This document shows, one piece after another, positions 25,317 through 33,868 of a stretch of DNA of 64,000 nucleotides. The notes under the pieces are model-generated. The model saw nothing but the letters and a program-made list of their open reading frames with translations. It was not told where the DNA came from and searched no databases. The stretch comes from JAGXLC01 sp964461045. GTDB lineage: Bacteria > Bacteroidota > Bacteroidia > Bacteroidales > UBA12077. Position numbers and translations under genes: made by a program. Location: assembly GCA_964461045.1 (NCBI GenBank), contig CAYWSJ010000004.1, forward strand, positions 1-64,000, in the 5' to 3' direction. Positions within the stretch are counted from its first letter, which is position 1. Each line of letters opens with the position of its first letter.

Positions 25317-25955
25317 ATGTATTTTCTCAAGAAAAAACTATGGTGTCTCCTGCTTCTGCTTGTATATCCTTTTGTTACAGCAGGTTTTGAGGGAAAAATT
25401 ATGATGGTAAAGAAAACCTATTATGACACAAGTTATATACAATTCTTTGTAAAAGGCAACCAGGTTAGGATAGATAATTATACCAGCAATGAGGAGTTGG
25501 GTAATACCCTGATTATAAACACTAAGTCAGAAAAGGCTTATTTGCTTGATTTTGAAAGAATGAAATATACAGAGCTTCATATCCCACCGGCTTCCTCAGA
25601 AAAAACAGATAACTATAAGATATTAAAAACCAAAAATTTCAAGAAAATAAATGGGATAAAATGTTATCAATGGCGCGTGAGAAACCGTAAAAAAAATAGT
25701 GAAGTGGCTTTTTGGGTAGCACGAAAAGATCTTGATTTCTTCAATAAATTAATCCCTATTCTTTCTCATATTAGCGGGACATACGAGTTTTATGAACGAA
25801 TTCATGGAAAGACAAATTATTTTCCATTTATGATTGTTGAAAGGAGTTTGTTGAGAAAAGAACGTCAGAGGCTTGCAGTTGTTGATATTCAGAGTACTTC
25901 CGTAAACAATGGTATGTTTAATATTCCTGACAGTTTTATAGAGGTCAAGCGTTGA
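25317..25955 (+). CDS. Exported DUF4412-like protein
   Basis: A 212-residue protein with a signal peptide (LWCLLLLLVYPFVTAG). The rest is beta-rich: EGKIMMVKKTYYDTSYIQFF, VKGNQVRIDN and NGIKCYQWRV resemble DUF4412/outer-membrane-lipoprotein-sorting folds. Likely periplasmic. The last 11 bases overlap the convergent LD-carboxypeptidase gene. Function unknown. Confidence 0.65.
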   Translation: MYFLKKKLWCLLLLLVYPFVTAGFEGKIMMVKKTYYDTSYIQFFVKGNQVRIDNYTSNEELGNTLIINTKSEKAYLLDFERMKYTELHIPPASSEKTDNYKILKTKNFKKINGIKCYQWRVRNRKKNSEVAFWVARKDLDFFNKLIPILSHISGTYEFYERIHGKTNYFPFMIVERSLLRKERQRLAVVDIQSTSVNNGMFNIPDSFIEVKR

Positions 25956-26856
25956 AGGTGATCTTAATTTTATTGTTTTCTCTTCCCAGCTTTATCTCTT
26001 CTCCCAAAACCAGTGGGAGATTGGTTTTTAGATGACCCACCGGGCAGTTGTAAAATACAGGTATTTTAAGATCATTTGTTACATCCTCAATAATTTCATT
26101 GGCTGTTTTACCAAAGGAAGTGCTGTTATCATTCATATCTGTCATCCCACCAACTACTATTGCCCTGCACTTATCAAGCTTTCCTGAAAGTTTAAGGTTC
26201 ATCATCATACGGTCGATATGATATAGGTATTCATCCAGATCTTCGAGAAATAATATCTTATCCTTTGTTTCAATATCATAAGGAGTTCCTATCAGACTGT
26301 ATAACACAGAGAGATTTCCACCGGTCAGGATTCCTTCTGCCTTTTCTTTTGGCGGTTCTTTAAATTCAGGTTTCCATTTTATTTGAATTTTTTCCCCGAA
26401 TAATATTTTTTTCAGATAAAGAAGTGAATCATCTTCTTTCCCGTCAGAAGGAAAATTTAAAGGCATTGTACCATGTATGGTTTTTATCTGCAGCTTTTGG
26501 TTTACAAAAGAATGTAAGGTGGTAATATCGCTGTAGCCAATAATCCATTTAGGGTTTTCAGTTAACTTATTCCATTTTATATTTTGCAGGGTTCTAATAG
26601 TGCCGTAGCCCCCTCTTGCACAAAAAACAGCTTTTATCTTTGGGTTGTCAATCATTTCCTGAAGATCAGCTCGCCTTTCTTCATCCTTACCTGCAAATTG
26701 ATTGTATTTCTTAAATATATTTTTTCCTGTAACTACATTAAGTCCCCATTTTTCAAATATATTAAAAGCAGGAACAAGTTCACTTTTGCTAATGCTCCTT
26801 GCCGGGGCAATAATTCCAATTGAATCGCCTTTATTTAATGGAGGAGGAGTTATCAT
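25945..26856 (-). CDS. LD-carboxypeptidase (S66 family)
   Basis: A 303-residue S66 peptidase that trims the terminal D-Ala from peptidoglycan tetrapeptides in wall recycling. Start GDSIGIIAPA and CARGGYGTIRTLQ fit the family. The serine is in IIGYSDITTLH, the Glu in FLEDLDEYLYHIDR and the His in CPVGHLKTNLPLVLG, so the triad seems complete. No signal peptide: cytoplasmic. Stop overlaps the convergent gene by 11 bases. Confidence 0.92.
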   Translation of the reverse strand: MITPPPLNKGDSIGIIAPARSISKSELVPAFNIFEKWGLNVVTGKNIFKKYNQFAGKDEERRADLQEMIDNPKIKAVFCARGGYGTIRTLQNIKWNKLTENPKWIIGYSDITTLHSFVNQKLQIKTIHGTMPLNFPSDGKEDDSLLYLKKILFGEKIQIKWKPEFKEPPKEKAEGILTGGNLSVLYSLIGTPYDIETKDKILFLEDLDEYLYHIDRMMMNLKLSGKLDKCRAIVVGGMTDMNDNSTSFGKTANEIIEDVTNDLKIPVFYNCPVGHLKTNLPLVLGEEIKLGRENNKIKITFNA

Positions 26857-26887
26857 GTTTCAATTATTATTTGAAAATTTTCTTAAC

Positions 26888-26895
26888 TATATTTG
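26888..26895 (+). promoter_or_regulatory. -7 promoter box of metG
   Basis: TATATTTG, exact TAnnTTTG, 44 bases before the metG ATG. A TTTG at 26870-26873 lies 14 bases upstream, a little closer than usual for a -33 box. It supports the ATG at 26940 over an in-frame start at 26820. Confidence 0.5.
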
Positions 26896-26939
26896 CCGGA
26901 ATAAAGTTAAGCAAAACAAACCATTTCAAAAATTTTGAT

Positions 26940-28988
26940 ATGAAAGACCCCAAAAGATATTTAATCACAGCCGCCTTACCGTATGCAAACGGGCCATTAC
27001 ACATCGGACACATTGCCGGAGCTTATCTTCCGGCCGATATTTATGTTCGTTATCTGCGTCTTAAAGGAAAAGATGTTGCCTTTATTTGTGGATCCGATGA
27101 ACATGGAGTCCCAATTACCCTGAGGGCAAGGAAGGAGGGGATTTCTCCCCAGAAAATTGTTGATCGGTACCATGAGATTAATAAAAAAGGTTTTAAAGAC
27201 CTGGGTATTGAGTTTGATATTTACCACCGTACCTCTGATCCACTGCATCATGAAACGGCTTCAGCTTTTTTCAGAAGATTATATGAACAGGGAGAATTTG
27301 TTGAGAAAGAAGACGAACAGTTTTATGACGAAAAAGAGCAGCAATATTTGGCAGACAGGTATATTGTCGGAACCTGTCCTAAATGTAATTATGAAAATGC
27401 CTATGGAGATCAGTGCGAACAGTGCGGAGCGAGTCTTAGTCCAAAAGAACTGATTAATCCCAAATCAGCTCTTTCCGGGAACAAGCCGGTAATGAAAAAA
27501 ACAAAACACTGGTACTTACCATTAGATAAATACCAGGAAGAATGGCTGGAGAAATGGATTGACACGCATAAAGATGATTGGAAAGCAAATGTATATGGTC
27601 AATGTAAATCGTGGCTAACACAGGGGCTTCACCCAAGGGCTGTTACACGCGACCTGGAATGGGGTGTGCCGGTTCCGGTAGAAGGAACAGAAGGGAAAGT
27701 TCTTTATGTATGGTTTGATGCGCCTATTGGGTATATTTCTGCAACGAAAGCATGGGCTGATGAAAAAAATAAAGACTGGGAAAAATATTGGAAAGATGAG
27801 GATACGCGTTTAATTCATTTTATCGGAAAAGACAATATAGTTTTTCATTGTTTGATTTTTCCCTCCATGCTGAAAGCACACGGCGAATATATTTTACCCG
27901 ATAATGTGCCGGCAAATGAATTTCTTAACCTGGAAGGAAACAAATTATCAACCTCCCGTAACTGGGCAGTATGGGTAAATGAATTTGTAGAGGATTTCCC
28001 GGGTAAAATGGATGTGTTAAGATATACACTCTGTGCGAATTTCCCGGAACAGAAAGATAATGATTTTACCTGGAAGGATTTTCAAGCGAGAAATAACAAC
28101 GAATTGGTTGCAGTTATGGGAAATTTCGTTAACAGGGCATTGGTGCTAACAAAAAAATTCTTCGATAAGAAAGTGCCTGAATGTAAAGAACTGACTGATT
28201 ATGATCAGGATATAATGAAGAAAGCAGCTCAGATTAAGGAAGATCTTGAAAACAGGATTGAAAACTTTAAATTTCGTGAAGCAGTTAAAATAGCTATGGA
28301 TATGGGTAGGCTGGGTAACAAATACCTTGCCGATACAGAGCCCTGGAGCCTTTATGAAAAAGATCCTGAACGTGTTCAGACCATTTTAAATTTATCATTG
28401 CAGATTGCGGCTAGCATATCAATCATAATTGAACCCTTTTTACCTTTTACAGCAGAGAAGTTAAGAGGATTTCTAAACATTGAAAAGCTTAACTGGGAAC
28501 TGGCAGGAAGAAGTGATATTTTATCCGTGGGGCATGAAATAAGAAAACCCAAACATCTGTTCCAGAAAATAGAAGATAAAGAAGTTGACTTACAGGTTAA
28601 AAAACTGAAAGAAGCAAGGCGCAGAAAAGAGCAGGAGGAGAAAGGAGTAGAGCCCGCAAAAGAGGATATTAGTTTTGATGATTTCACGAAAATGGACCTG
28701 CGCGTTGCAAAAGTGCTGGAAGCTGAAAAAGTCCCTAAAACTAAAAAATTGTTAAAACTAAAAGTGGATACAGGTATAGATCAGCGCACAGTTGTATCTG
28801 GCATAGCTGAGTTTTTTAAACCAGAAGAAATCGTAGGTAAAAATGTTAGTATGATAGTCAATCTGGCACCCAAAAAAATACGGGGAATAGAATCCCACGG
28901 AATGATTTTGATGGCAGAGAATAACGAAGGAAAACTTGTCTTTGTTTCACCACAGGAAGAGATACAACAGGGTTCAATAATTAAATGA
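26940..28988 (+). CDS. metG: Methionine--tRNA ligase
   Basis: Charges tRNA-Met, needed for initiation and elongation. I use ATG 26940 (MKDPKRYLITAALPYANG, 682 residues) because the family N-terminus begins here; an open frame to 26820 would run through the promoter box. Signature HIGH is PLHIGH (near 20), and the zinc knuckle is CPKC with CEQC (near 146-165). The KMSKS loop reads NKLSTSR, a form seen in many MetRS. A C-terminal tRNA-binding domain (FDDFTKMDLRVAKVLEAE, from about 575) completes the long form. Monocistronic by appearance. Confidence 0.97.
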   Translation: MKDPKRYLITAALPYANGPLHIGHIAGAYLPADIYVRYLRLKGKDVAFICGSDEHGVPITLRARKEGISPQKIVDRYHEINKKGFKDLGIEFDIYHRTSDPLHHETASAFFRRLYEQGEFVEKEDEQFYDEKEQQYLADRYIVGTCPKCNYENAYGDQCEQCGASLSPKELINPKSALSGNKPVMKKTKHWYLPLDKYQEEWLEKWIDTHKDDWKANVYGQCKSWLTQGLHPRAVTRDLEWGVPVPVEGTEGKVLYVWFDAPIGYISATKAWADEKNKDWEKYWKDEDTRLIHFIGKDNIVFHCLIFPSMLKAHGEYILPDNVPANEFLNLEGNKLSTSRNWAVWVNEFVEDFPGKMDVLRYTLCANFPEQKDNDFTWKDFQARNNNELVAVMGNFVNRALVLTKKFFDKKVPECKELTDYDQDIMKKAAQIKEDLENRIENFKFREAVKIAMDMGRLGNKYLADTEPWSLYEKDPERVQTILNLSLQIAASISIIIEPFLPFTAEKLRGFLNIEKLNWELAGRSDILSVGHEIRKPKHLFQKIEDKEVDLQVKKLKEARRRKEQEEKGVEPAKEDISFDDFTKMDLRVAKVLEAEKVPKTKKLLKLKVDTGIDQRTVVSGIAEFFKPEEIVGKNVSMIVNLAPKKIRGIESHGMILMAENNEGKLVFVSPQEEIQQGSIIK

Positions 28989-29070
28989 TTATTTTTGATT
29001 TGGTTTTATTCCTAAAGCGACTTGTTAAAAAGCTTTGGATTCAATAAATTTATCCATAAAAACAATTTAA

Positions 29071-29871
29071 ATGAAACTCATTCCATCGATTTTTAAAAAG
29101 AAAAAATCTTACAAAATTGGTCTTGTCTTAAGTGGGGGTGCTGCAAGAGGTTTTGCACATGTAGGCGTGATACAAGCTCTCCTTGAAAAAGGGATAAAAC
29201 CGGATATAGTTTCCGGTGTTAGTGCGGGAGCTATTGCCGGGGCATTGTTTTGTGATGGATACGGACCTGAAGAGATGCTTACCATTATTAAAGATAAAAG
29301 CCTTTTTAAATATGCAAGTTTTACAGTCCCCAAAAACGGACTGCTGAGTATACAGAATATGCAAAATGTGCTGGAAGAGTCACTCAGGGCTAAAAAATTC
29401 GAAGACCTTAAGATTCCTTTTTACTGTAATGCCACCAATCTTAATACGGGGAAAGCTGAATATTTTCACGAAGGGGACCTCCCAATCCGAATTCGTGCCT
29501 CTGCCAGTATTCCTGTCCTTTTTAAACCAGTAATTATGAATGACTATACTTATGTGGATGGAGGAGTGGTTGATAATTTTCCAGTTAAACCTTTACAAAA
29601 TAAAGTGGATAAGATTATTGGTGTTCATGTGAATCCTACAGGATTTGAGAAAGAAGTGAAGGGGCTTATTAAAATTGCAGAACGAAGTTTCCACCTTTCG
29701 GTGAACAGCAACGTTGAAGCAATGGCTAAAAATTGCGATCTTTTTATACAACCTGAGAAAGTAAGAGAATTTGGATTGATGAGTGTCTCTGAAGGACGTA
29801 AGATCTATGAGGCAGGATACGAAGGGGCAATTAAGGCTTTGAAGAAAGCCAGCCTTGGAAAGTTTAAATAA
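29071..29871 (+). CDS. Patatin-like phospholipase (RssA-like)
   Basis: A 266-residue patatin-fold lipid hydrolase. Oxyanion loop SGGAARGFAHVGV (near 21-33), nucleophile GVSAGAIAG (GxSxG, near 49-57) and catalytic Asp in DGGVVDNFP (near 165-173) are all present. No signal peptide, so it probably acts at the inner face of the membrane. The size fits the RssA/YchK subgroup. Substrate is not known from sequence. Confidence 0.9.
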   Translation: MKLIPSIFKKKKSYKIGLVLSGGAARGFAHVGVIQALLEKGIKPDIVSGVSAGAIAGALFCDGYGPEEMLTIIKDKSLFKYASFTVPKNGLLSIQNMQNVLEESLRAKKFEDLKIPFYCNATNLNTGKAEYFHEGDLPIRIRASASIPVLFKPVIMNDYTYVDGGVVDNFPVKPLQNKVDKIIGVHVNPTGFEKEVKGLIKIAERSFHLSVNSNVEAMAKNCDLFIQPEKVREFGLMSVSEGRKIYEAGYEGAIKALKKASLGKFK

Positions 29872-29934
29872 ATTTTGCTAAACTGATTTTTATTACTCTA
29901 TTGCGCGATTCTCTCGTGTATTGAAAATCTTTTT

Positions 29935-29942
29935 TAACTTTG
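29935..29942 (+). promoter_or_regulatory. -7 promoter box of cysS
   Basis: TAACTTTG, exact TAnnTTTG, 20 bases before the cysS ATG. No -33 TTTG at the standard distance. Confidence 0.45.
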
Positions 29943-29962
29943 CTTTTTAAATCAATTGAGTT

Positions 29963-31435
29963 ATGGCTGATAGTAAATTACACATCTACAATACCCTTAC
30001 GAGAAAAAAGGAGTTATTTAAACCTCTTAAACCACCTCATGTAGGACTTTATGTGTGTGGTCCTACTGTTTATGGTGATGCACATCTTGGGCATGCAAGA
30101 CCTGCCCTGACTTTTGATCTTTTATACAGGTATCTTGATCATTTAGGGTATAAAGTAAGATATGTCCGGAATATAACAGATGTAGGTCACCTTGAGAGTG
30201 ATGCAGATGAGGGAGAAGACAAAATTGCAAAAAAAGCCAGGCTGGAAAAGGTTGAGCCCATGGAGATTGTGGAGCATTATACAAGAAATTATCACAAGAA
30301 TATGAATCAGATGAATATCCGGCGTCCCAACATAGAACCAAGAGCTACTGGCCATATTATTGAACAACAAGAGCTTGTTAAAAAAATTATAGAGAATGGG
30401 TTTGCTTATGAAAAAAACGGCTCTGTTTATTTTGATGTGGAGAAATATAACGATAAACATAATTATGGAAAATTATCCGGCAGAAACATAGAAGAGTTAA
30501 AGGCAAACACACGTACTCTTGAAGGACAAAGCGAAAAGAAAAATCCCTTCGATTTTGCACTCTGGAAGAAAGCCAACCCTGAGCATATTATGCAATGGCC
30601 TTCGGAGTGGAGTCGCGGTTTTCCGGGATGGCATCTCGAATGTTCCGCTATGAGCACAAAATATTTAGGTGAACAGTTTGACATTCACGGTGGTGGAATG
30701 GACCTGGTTTTTCCACACCATGAATGTGAAATTGCCCAGTCTGCAGCAGCTACCGGTAAAGAATCCGTGCATTACTGGATGCACAATAACATGATCACAA
30801 TCAAAGGGCAAAAAATGGGAAAATCACTGGGGAATTTTATTACCCTTAATGAATTCTTTTCCGGTGAGCATGAAATACTTGAAAGGCCTTTTTCTCCAAT
30901 GACCATTAGGTTTTTTATTCTTCAGGCTCACTACAGAAGTCCTGTGGATTTTTCAAATGAAGCCCTGGAAGCAGCAGAAAAAGGACTGGAGAAACTTTTA
31001 AAAGCCGGAGAAACAATCTCTGAAATTAATGCTGCCGAAAAAACAGATGTGAATATTAAAGAATATGAAGATAAGTTTTACGATGCACTAAACGATGATC
31101 TTAATACACCGATACTTTTTGCTCATATTTTTGAAATGGTAAAAACCATTAATTCCGCTTATAACCAGGACATCAGCCTTGATCAAAAAAGTATTGATCA
31201 TCTCAAAAAGCTCTATAATGATTTTGTTTATGATATTCTTGGAATTGAGCGGGAAAAGAAAGAAACAGGAAATAATCAGTTAACCGAACAATTGATAGAC
31301 ATGATCCTGGATATCCGTCTGGAAGCAAAGAAGAACAAAGATTTTAAAACTGCTGATACAATAAGAGATAAGCTAACAGAGCTTGGAGTAGTAGTGAAAG
31401 ATACAAAAGACGGATTTAACTGGGAATTGAAGTAA
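29963..31435 (+). CDS. cysS: Cysteine--tRNA ligase
   Basis: Charges tRNA-Cys. 490 residues. VCGPTVYGDAHLGHARP (near 31-47) holds the first zinc Cys and the HIGH motif; other zinc ligands are in LECSAMS and HHECEIAQS. The KMSKS loop is KMGKSLGNF (near 272-280). A VanZ-like membrane gene begins 2 bases after the stop, so the two share a message. Confidence 0.97.
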   Translation: MADSKLHIYNTLTRKKELFKPLKPPHVGLYVCGPTVYGDAHLGHARPALTFDLLYRYLDHLGYKVRYVRNITDVGHLESDADEGEDKIAKKARLEKVEPMEIVEHYTRNYHKNMNQMNIRRPNIEPRATGHIIEQQELVKKIIENGFAYEKNGSVYFDVEKYNDKHNYGKLSGRNIEELKANTRTLEGQSEKKNPFDFALWKKANPEHIMQWPSEWSRGFPGWHLECSAMSTKYLGEQFDIHGGGMDLVFPHHECEIAQSAAATGKESVHYWMHNNMITIKGQKMGKSLGNFITLNEFFSGEHEILERPFSPMTIRFFILQAHYRSPVDFSNEALEAAEKGLEKLLKAGETISEINAAEKTDVNIKEYEDKFYDALNDDLNTPILFAHIFEMVKTINSAYNQDISLDQKSIDHLKKLYNDFVYDILGIEREKKETGNNQLTEQLIDMILDIRLEAKKNKDFKTADTIRDKLTELGVVVKDTKDGFNWELK

Positions 31436-31437
31436 AA

Positions 31438-31863
31438 ATGAAATCAAAAAATAATTTAAAAACCTGCCGGCGATGCCAGTTGTTTTTTTTGCTTTTCTGG
31501 ATTTGGGTTATTATGATCATTTGGAATTCTACATCCCCCGGAAATCCTGATATTGTTTCAAGCGAAAAAAAGCTCTTTTTCATCAGGGCTGATTATATGG
31601 CTCATTTTATTGTATATTTTATCTTGTCTGTTTTTTTCTATTTCTGGCGGGCTAATGAGAATTACCAGATCAAGCAGAAGCAAATAGTAATATTTTTGAC
31701 CGGTGGTTTGTTTTTAGCCATAGGAAGTGAGTTTATACAATATTTAACCCCTGGCAGAAATTTCAATTTAATTGATTTTGCAGCCAATGGAGTAGGGATC
31801 ATAGCCGGGTTGGTTTTTCCGGTGATCATTTTTCGTAATAACCATAATAAAAAGAAAGATTAA
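31438..31863 (+). CDS. VanZ-like membrane protein
   Basis: A 141-residue protein with about four membrane spans and the VanZ pattern: FRADYMAHFIVYFILS-like segment (IRADYMAHFIVYFI here), SEFIQYLTPGRNFNLIDFAANGVG (shortened). VanZ-like proteins are linked to low-level teicoplanin resistance in one case but most have unknown roles. Cotranscribed with cysS. Confidence 0.85.
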   Translation: MKSKNNLKTCRRCQLFFLLFWIWVIMIIWNSTSPGNPDIVSSEKKLFFIRADYMAHFIVYFILSVFFYFWRANENYQIKQKQIVIFLTGGLFLAIGSEFIQYLTPGRNFNLIDFAANGVGIIAGLVFPVIIFRNNHNKKKD

Positions 31864-32004
31864 AAGCGCCTGAGAAATGATTTATTATTAGTATGTTTTC
31901 TTTTTTATTCCCACAAACTATATTGATTTTAATTCATCTATAACTAAGTTGTATTTATTAAAATTCCGTAAAAAATTGAATTATATTTTTCCATAAAAAA
32001 CCAT

Positions 32005-32012
32005 TAACTTTG
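32005..32012 (+). promoter_or_regulatory. -7 promoter box of rbfA
   Basis: TAACTTTG, exact TAnnTTTG, 31 bases before the ATG at 32044. A purine-rich GAGGAG (32032-32037) lies just ahead of the start. Confidence 0.45.
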
Positions 32013-32043
32013 GCAATCTGTTGAATGAATTGAGGAGAATGCT

Positions 32044-32385
32044 ATGGCAACTACAAAACAAAAAAAAGTGGAAAGATTGGTTCAGAAAGAACTGGGAACC
32101 ATATTTCAGCGAAAAGATCCAAAATCTTTCCGCGGAAGGATGATTACCGTAACAGTAGTACGAATATCTCCCGACCTGCAGATTGTAAAAGCCTATCTTA
32201 GTATATTTCCCAGCAAAGATAAAGAGGAAGTCCTTCAGCTTATTCGGGAAAGTACGAGTGAGATAAGATATGAACTGGGGAACAAAATTAGAAATCAGGT
32301 AAAAAAAATACCTGAGTTGAATTTTTTCATAGATGATTCTCTGGATTATATCGATAATATAGACAGGTTGCTCAATGAAGATTAA
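32044..32385 (+). CDS. rbfA: Ribosome-binding factor A
   Basis: A 113-residue RbfA, which binds the 30S subunit and helps late 16S processing, notably in the cold. The family patterns VERLVQKELGTIFQR and VTVVRISPDLQIVKAYLSIF are seen, and the C-terminus ends in a helix typical of short RbfA. The permease gene follows 12 bases after the stop, a gene pair common in Bacteroidota. Confidence 0.93.
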   Translation: MATTKQKKVERLVQKELGTIFQRKDPKSFRGRMITVTVVRISPDLQIVKAYLSIFPSKDKEEVLQLIRESTSEIRYELGNKIRNQVKKIPELNFFIDDSLDYIDNIDRLLNED

Positions 32386-32397
32386 TGATATTCAAAT

Positions 32398-33633
32398 ATG
32401 AATTTTCCATTTTATATAGCCAAACGTTATTTTCTTACCCGGAAACTTAGAAACATTATTAACATCATTTCATTAATTTCGGTGATTGGAGTTATGATTG
32501 GAACAATGGCCCTGGTGGTTGTACTTTCTGTTTTTAATGGATTTGATAGTTTAATGCGTGACACGTATAAAAATTTTGATCCTGACCTTGAAATAACTGT
32601 TAAAAAAGGGAAAACATTTCTTCCAAAAGGCGAAATATTTAATGAAATAGAAACAATGCCTGAGGTAGAGGTTTATTCTGAATCTCTCGAAGAAAATGCT
32701 TTGGTACGCTACGAGGATAAACAATATATAGGCCGGATAAAAGGAGTTGAGGATAATTATGACCAGCTTTCTGGTATTAAAAAGGTAATGTTTGTCGGAG
32801 ATTTTAAACTAAAAGATGCAGACCAGAATTTTGCTGTAATTGGTAGTGGAGTTGCAAGATTTCTTACCGTGAATATTAACTACCCGGCGCCACTAACGCT
32901 TTATGTGCCGGAAAGGGGACAGAATGCCATGCTGAATCCCCAGAGTGCCTTTAATAAGAAGATGATATACCCTTCCGGAATTTTCAGGATGAAACAAAAT
33001 TATGATTTGAAATATATCCTTGTTCCTATAGATTTTGCAAGAGATATCCTTGAATATGAAGATAAAGTAACGGAAATAGAAATTAAGATAGCTGAAGGTG
33101 CCAAAGTAGAAAAAGTAAAAGAAAAAATAAAAAACAAACTAGGACCTGACTTTGAGGTAAAAGATATTTTTGAACAGCACGAATTGTTTTTTAAAGTCAT
33201 GAAGTCTGAAAAATGGTACGTATTTTTGATTCTGACCTTTATTCTCATTGTAGCCTCATTTAATATTATTGGGTCCATCTCTATGCTTATTATTGATAAG
33301 AAAAATGATATTGCTTTGTTGCGAAGCCTGGGAGCTAAAATGAAGACAATCAGGCGAATATTTTTTCTTGAAGGATCTTTGATATCTTTTATCGGTGCCT
33401 TGATGGGGGTATTAATGGGTATATTGATTTGTTGGATACAGACAACATTTGAAATCATAAGCCTGGGAAGCCAGGGGGCATTTATAATTGATTATTATCC
33501 GGTAGAAGTGCATTTTCTTGATGTGATCGGTATATTTTTTACAGTTGTATTAATCGGATTTTTGGCTGCATATTATCCCGTTAGATATATAACCAGAAGA
33601 TATGCACAAGAAGATTACCATGTTAATGACTGA
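32398..33633 (+). CDS. LolC/LolE-type FtsX-fold ABC permease
   Basis: A 411-residue permease with four membrane spans: one N-terminal (ISLISVIGVMIGTMALVVVLSVF), a large periplasmic domain (about 50-270), and three C-terminal ones. The start FYIAKRYFLTRKLRNIINIIS and the block DIALLRSLGAKMKTIRRIFFLEG fit the LolC/LolE group that lifts lipoproteins from the inner membrane. The ATPase partner (LolD) is not in the window. Cotranscribed with rbfA. Confidence 0.88.
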   Translation: MNFPFYIAKRYFLTRKLRNIINIISLISVIGVMIGTMALVVVLSVFNGFDSLMRDTYKNFDPDLEITVKKGKTFLPKGEIFNEIETMPEVEVYSESLEENALVRYEDKQYIGRIKGVEDNYDQLSGIKKVMFVGDFKLKDADQNFAVIGSGVARFLTVNINYPAPLTLYVPERGQNAMLNPQSAFNKKMIYPSGIFRMKQNYDLKYILVPIDFARDILEYEDKVTEIEIKIAEGAKVEKVKEKIKNKLGPDFEVKDIFEQHELFFKVMKSEKWYVFLILTFILIVASFNIIGSISMLIIDKKNDIALLRSLGAKMKTIRRIFFLEGSLISFIGALMGVLMGILICWIQTTFEIISLGSQGAFIIDYYPVEVHFLDVIGIFFTVVLIGFLAAYYPVRYITRRYAQEDYHVND

Positions 33634-33776
33634 TAAACAGACTGTTGTTAATCTCCGTGTATTAATTGTTCATCAATGCATTTAGAACAGTCATAAAAAA
33701 GTTATTAACAATTTTCTGAATCTTAGAAAAAATAACGATCTTGTATTGTTGAAAAAAAGTGCCCATAAATCTTGCT

Positions 33777-33813
33777 GTTCCCTGATTTTTTGTAACAAAA
33801 ACAATGAGGGAAC
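33777..33813. repeat. Imperfect palindrome ahead of the giant adhesin gene
   Basis: GTTCCCT (33777-33783) is matched by AGGGAAC (33807-33813), and inside it TTTTTGT pairs with ACAAAAA around a 3-base AAC centre, with a G-G mismatch and a short bulge. No T-run follows. It lies 55 bases before the ATG, in the only sizeable gap (235 bases) of this part, and could be an operator or leader hairpin. Confidence 0.45.
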
Positions 33814-33868
33814 GTAAAATTTTATTAACATTGCAATTTAAATTACTAACAATCAAAATATTCTTGTT

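Noticed and set aside
26820..26939. 40-codon extension of MetRS
   Set aside because: It would run through a promoter box and the opposing gene's start; relatives begin at MKDPKRYLIT.
31864..32043. Gap between the VanZ-like gene and rbfA as a possible small RNA or tRNA
   Set aside because: AT-rich with no clover-leaf or strong hairpin that I can see; only the rbfA promoter box stands out.
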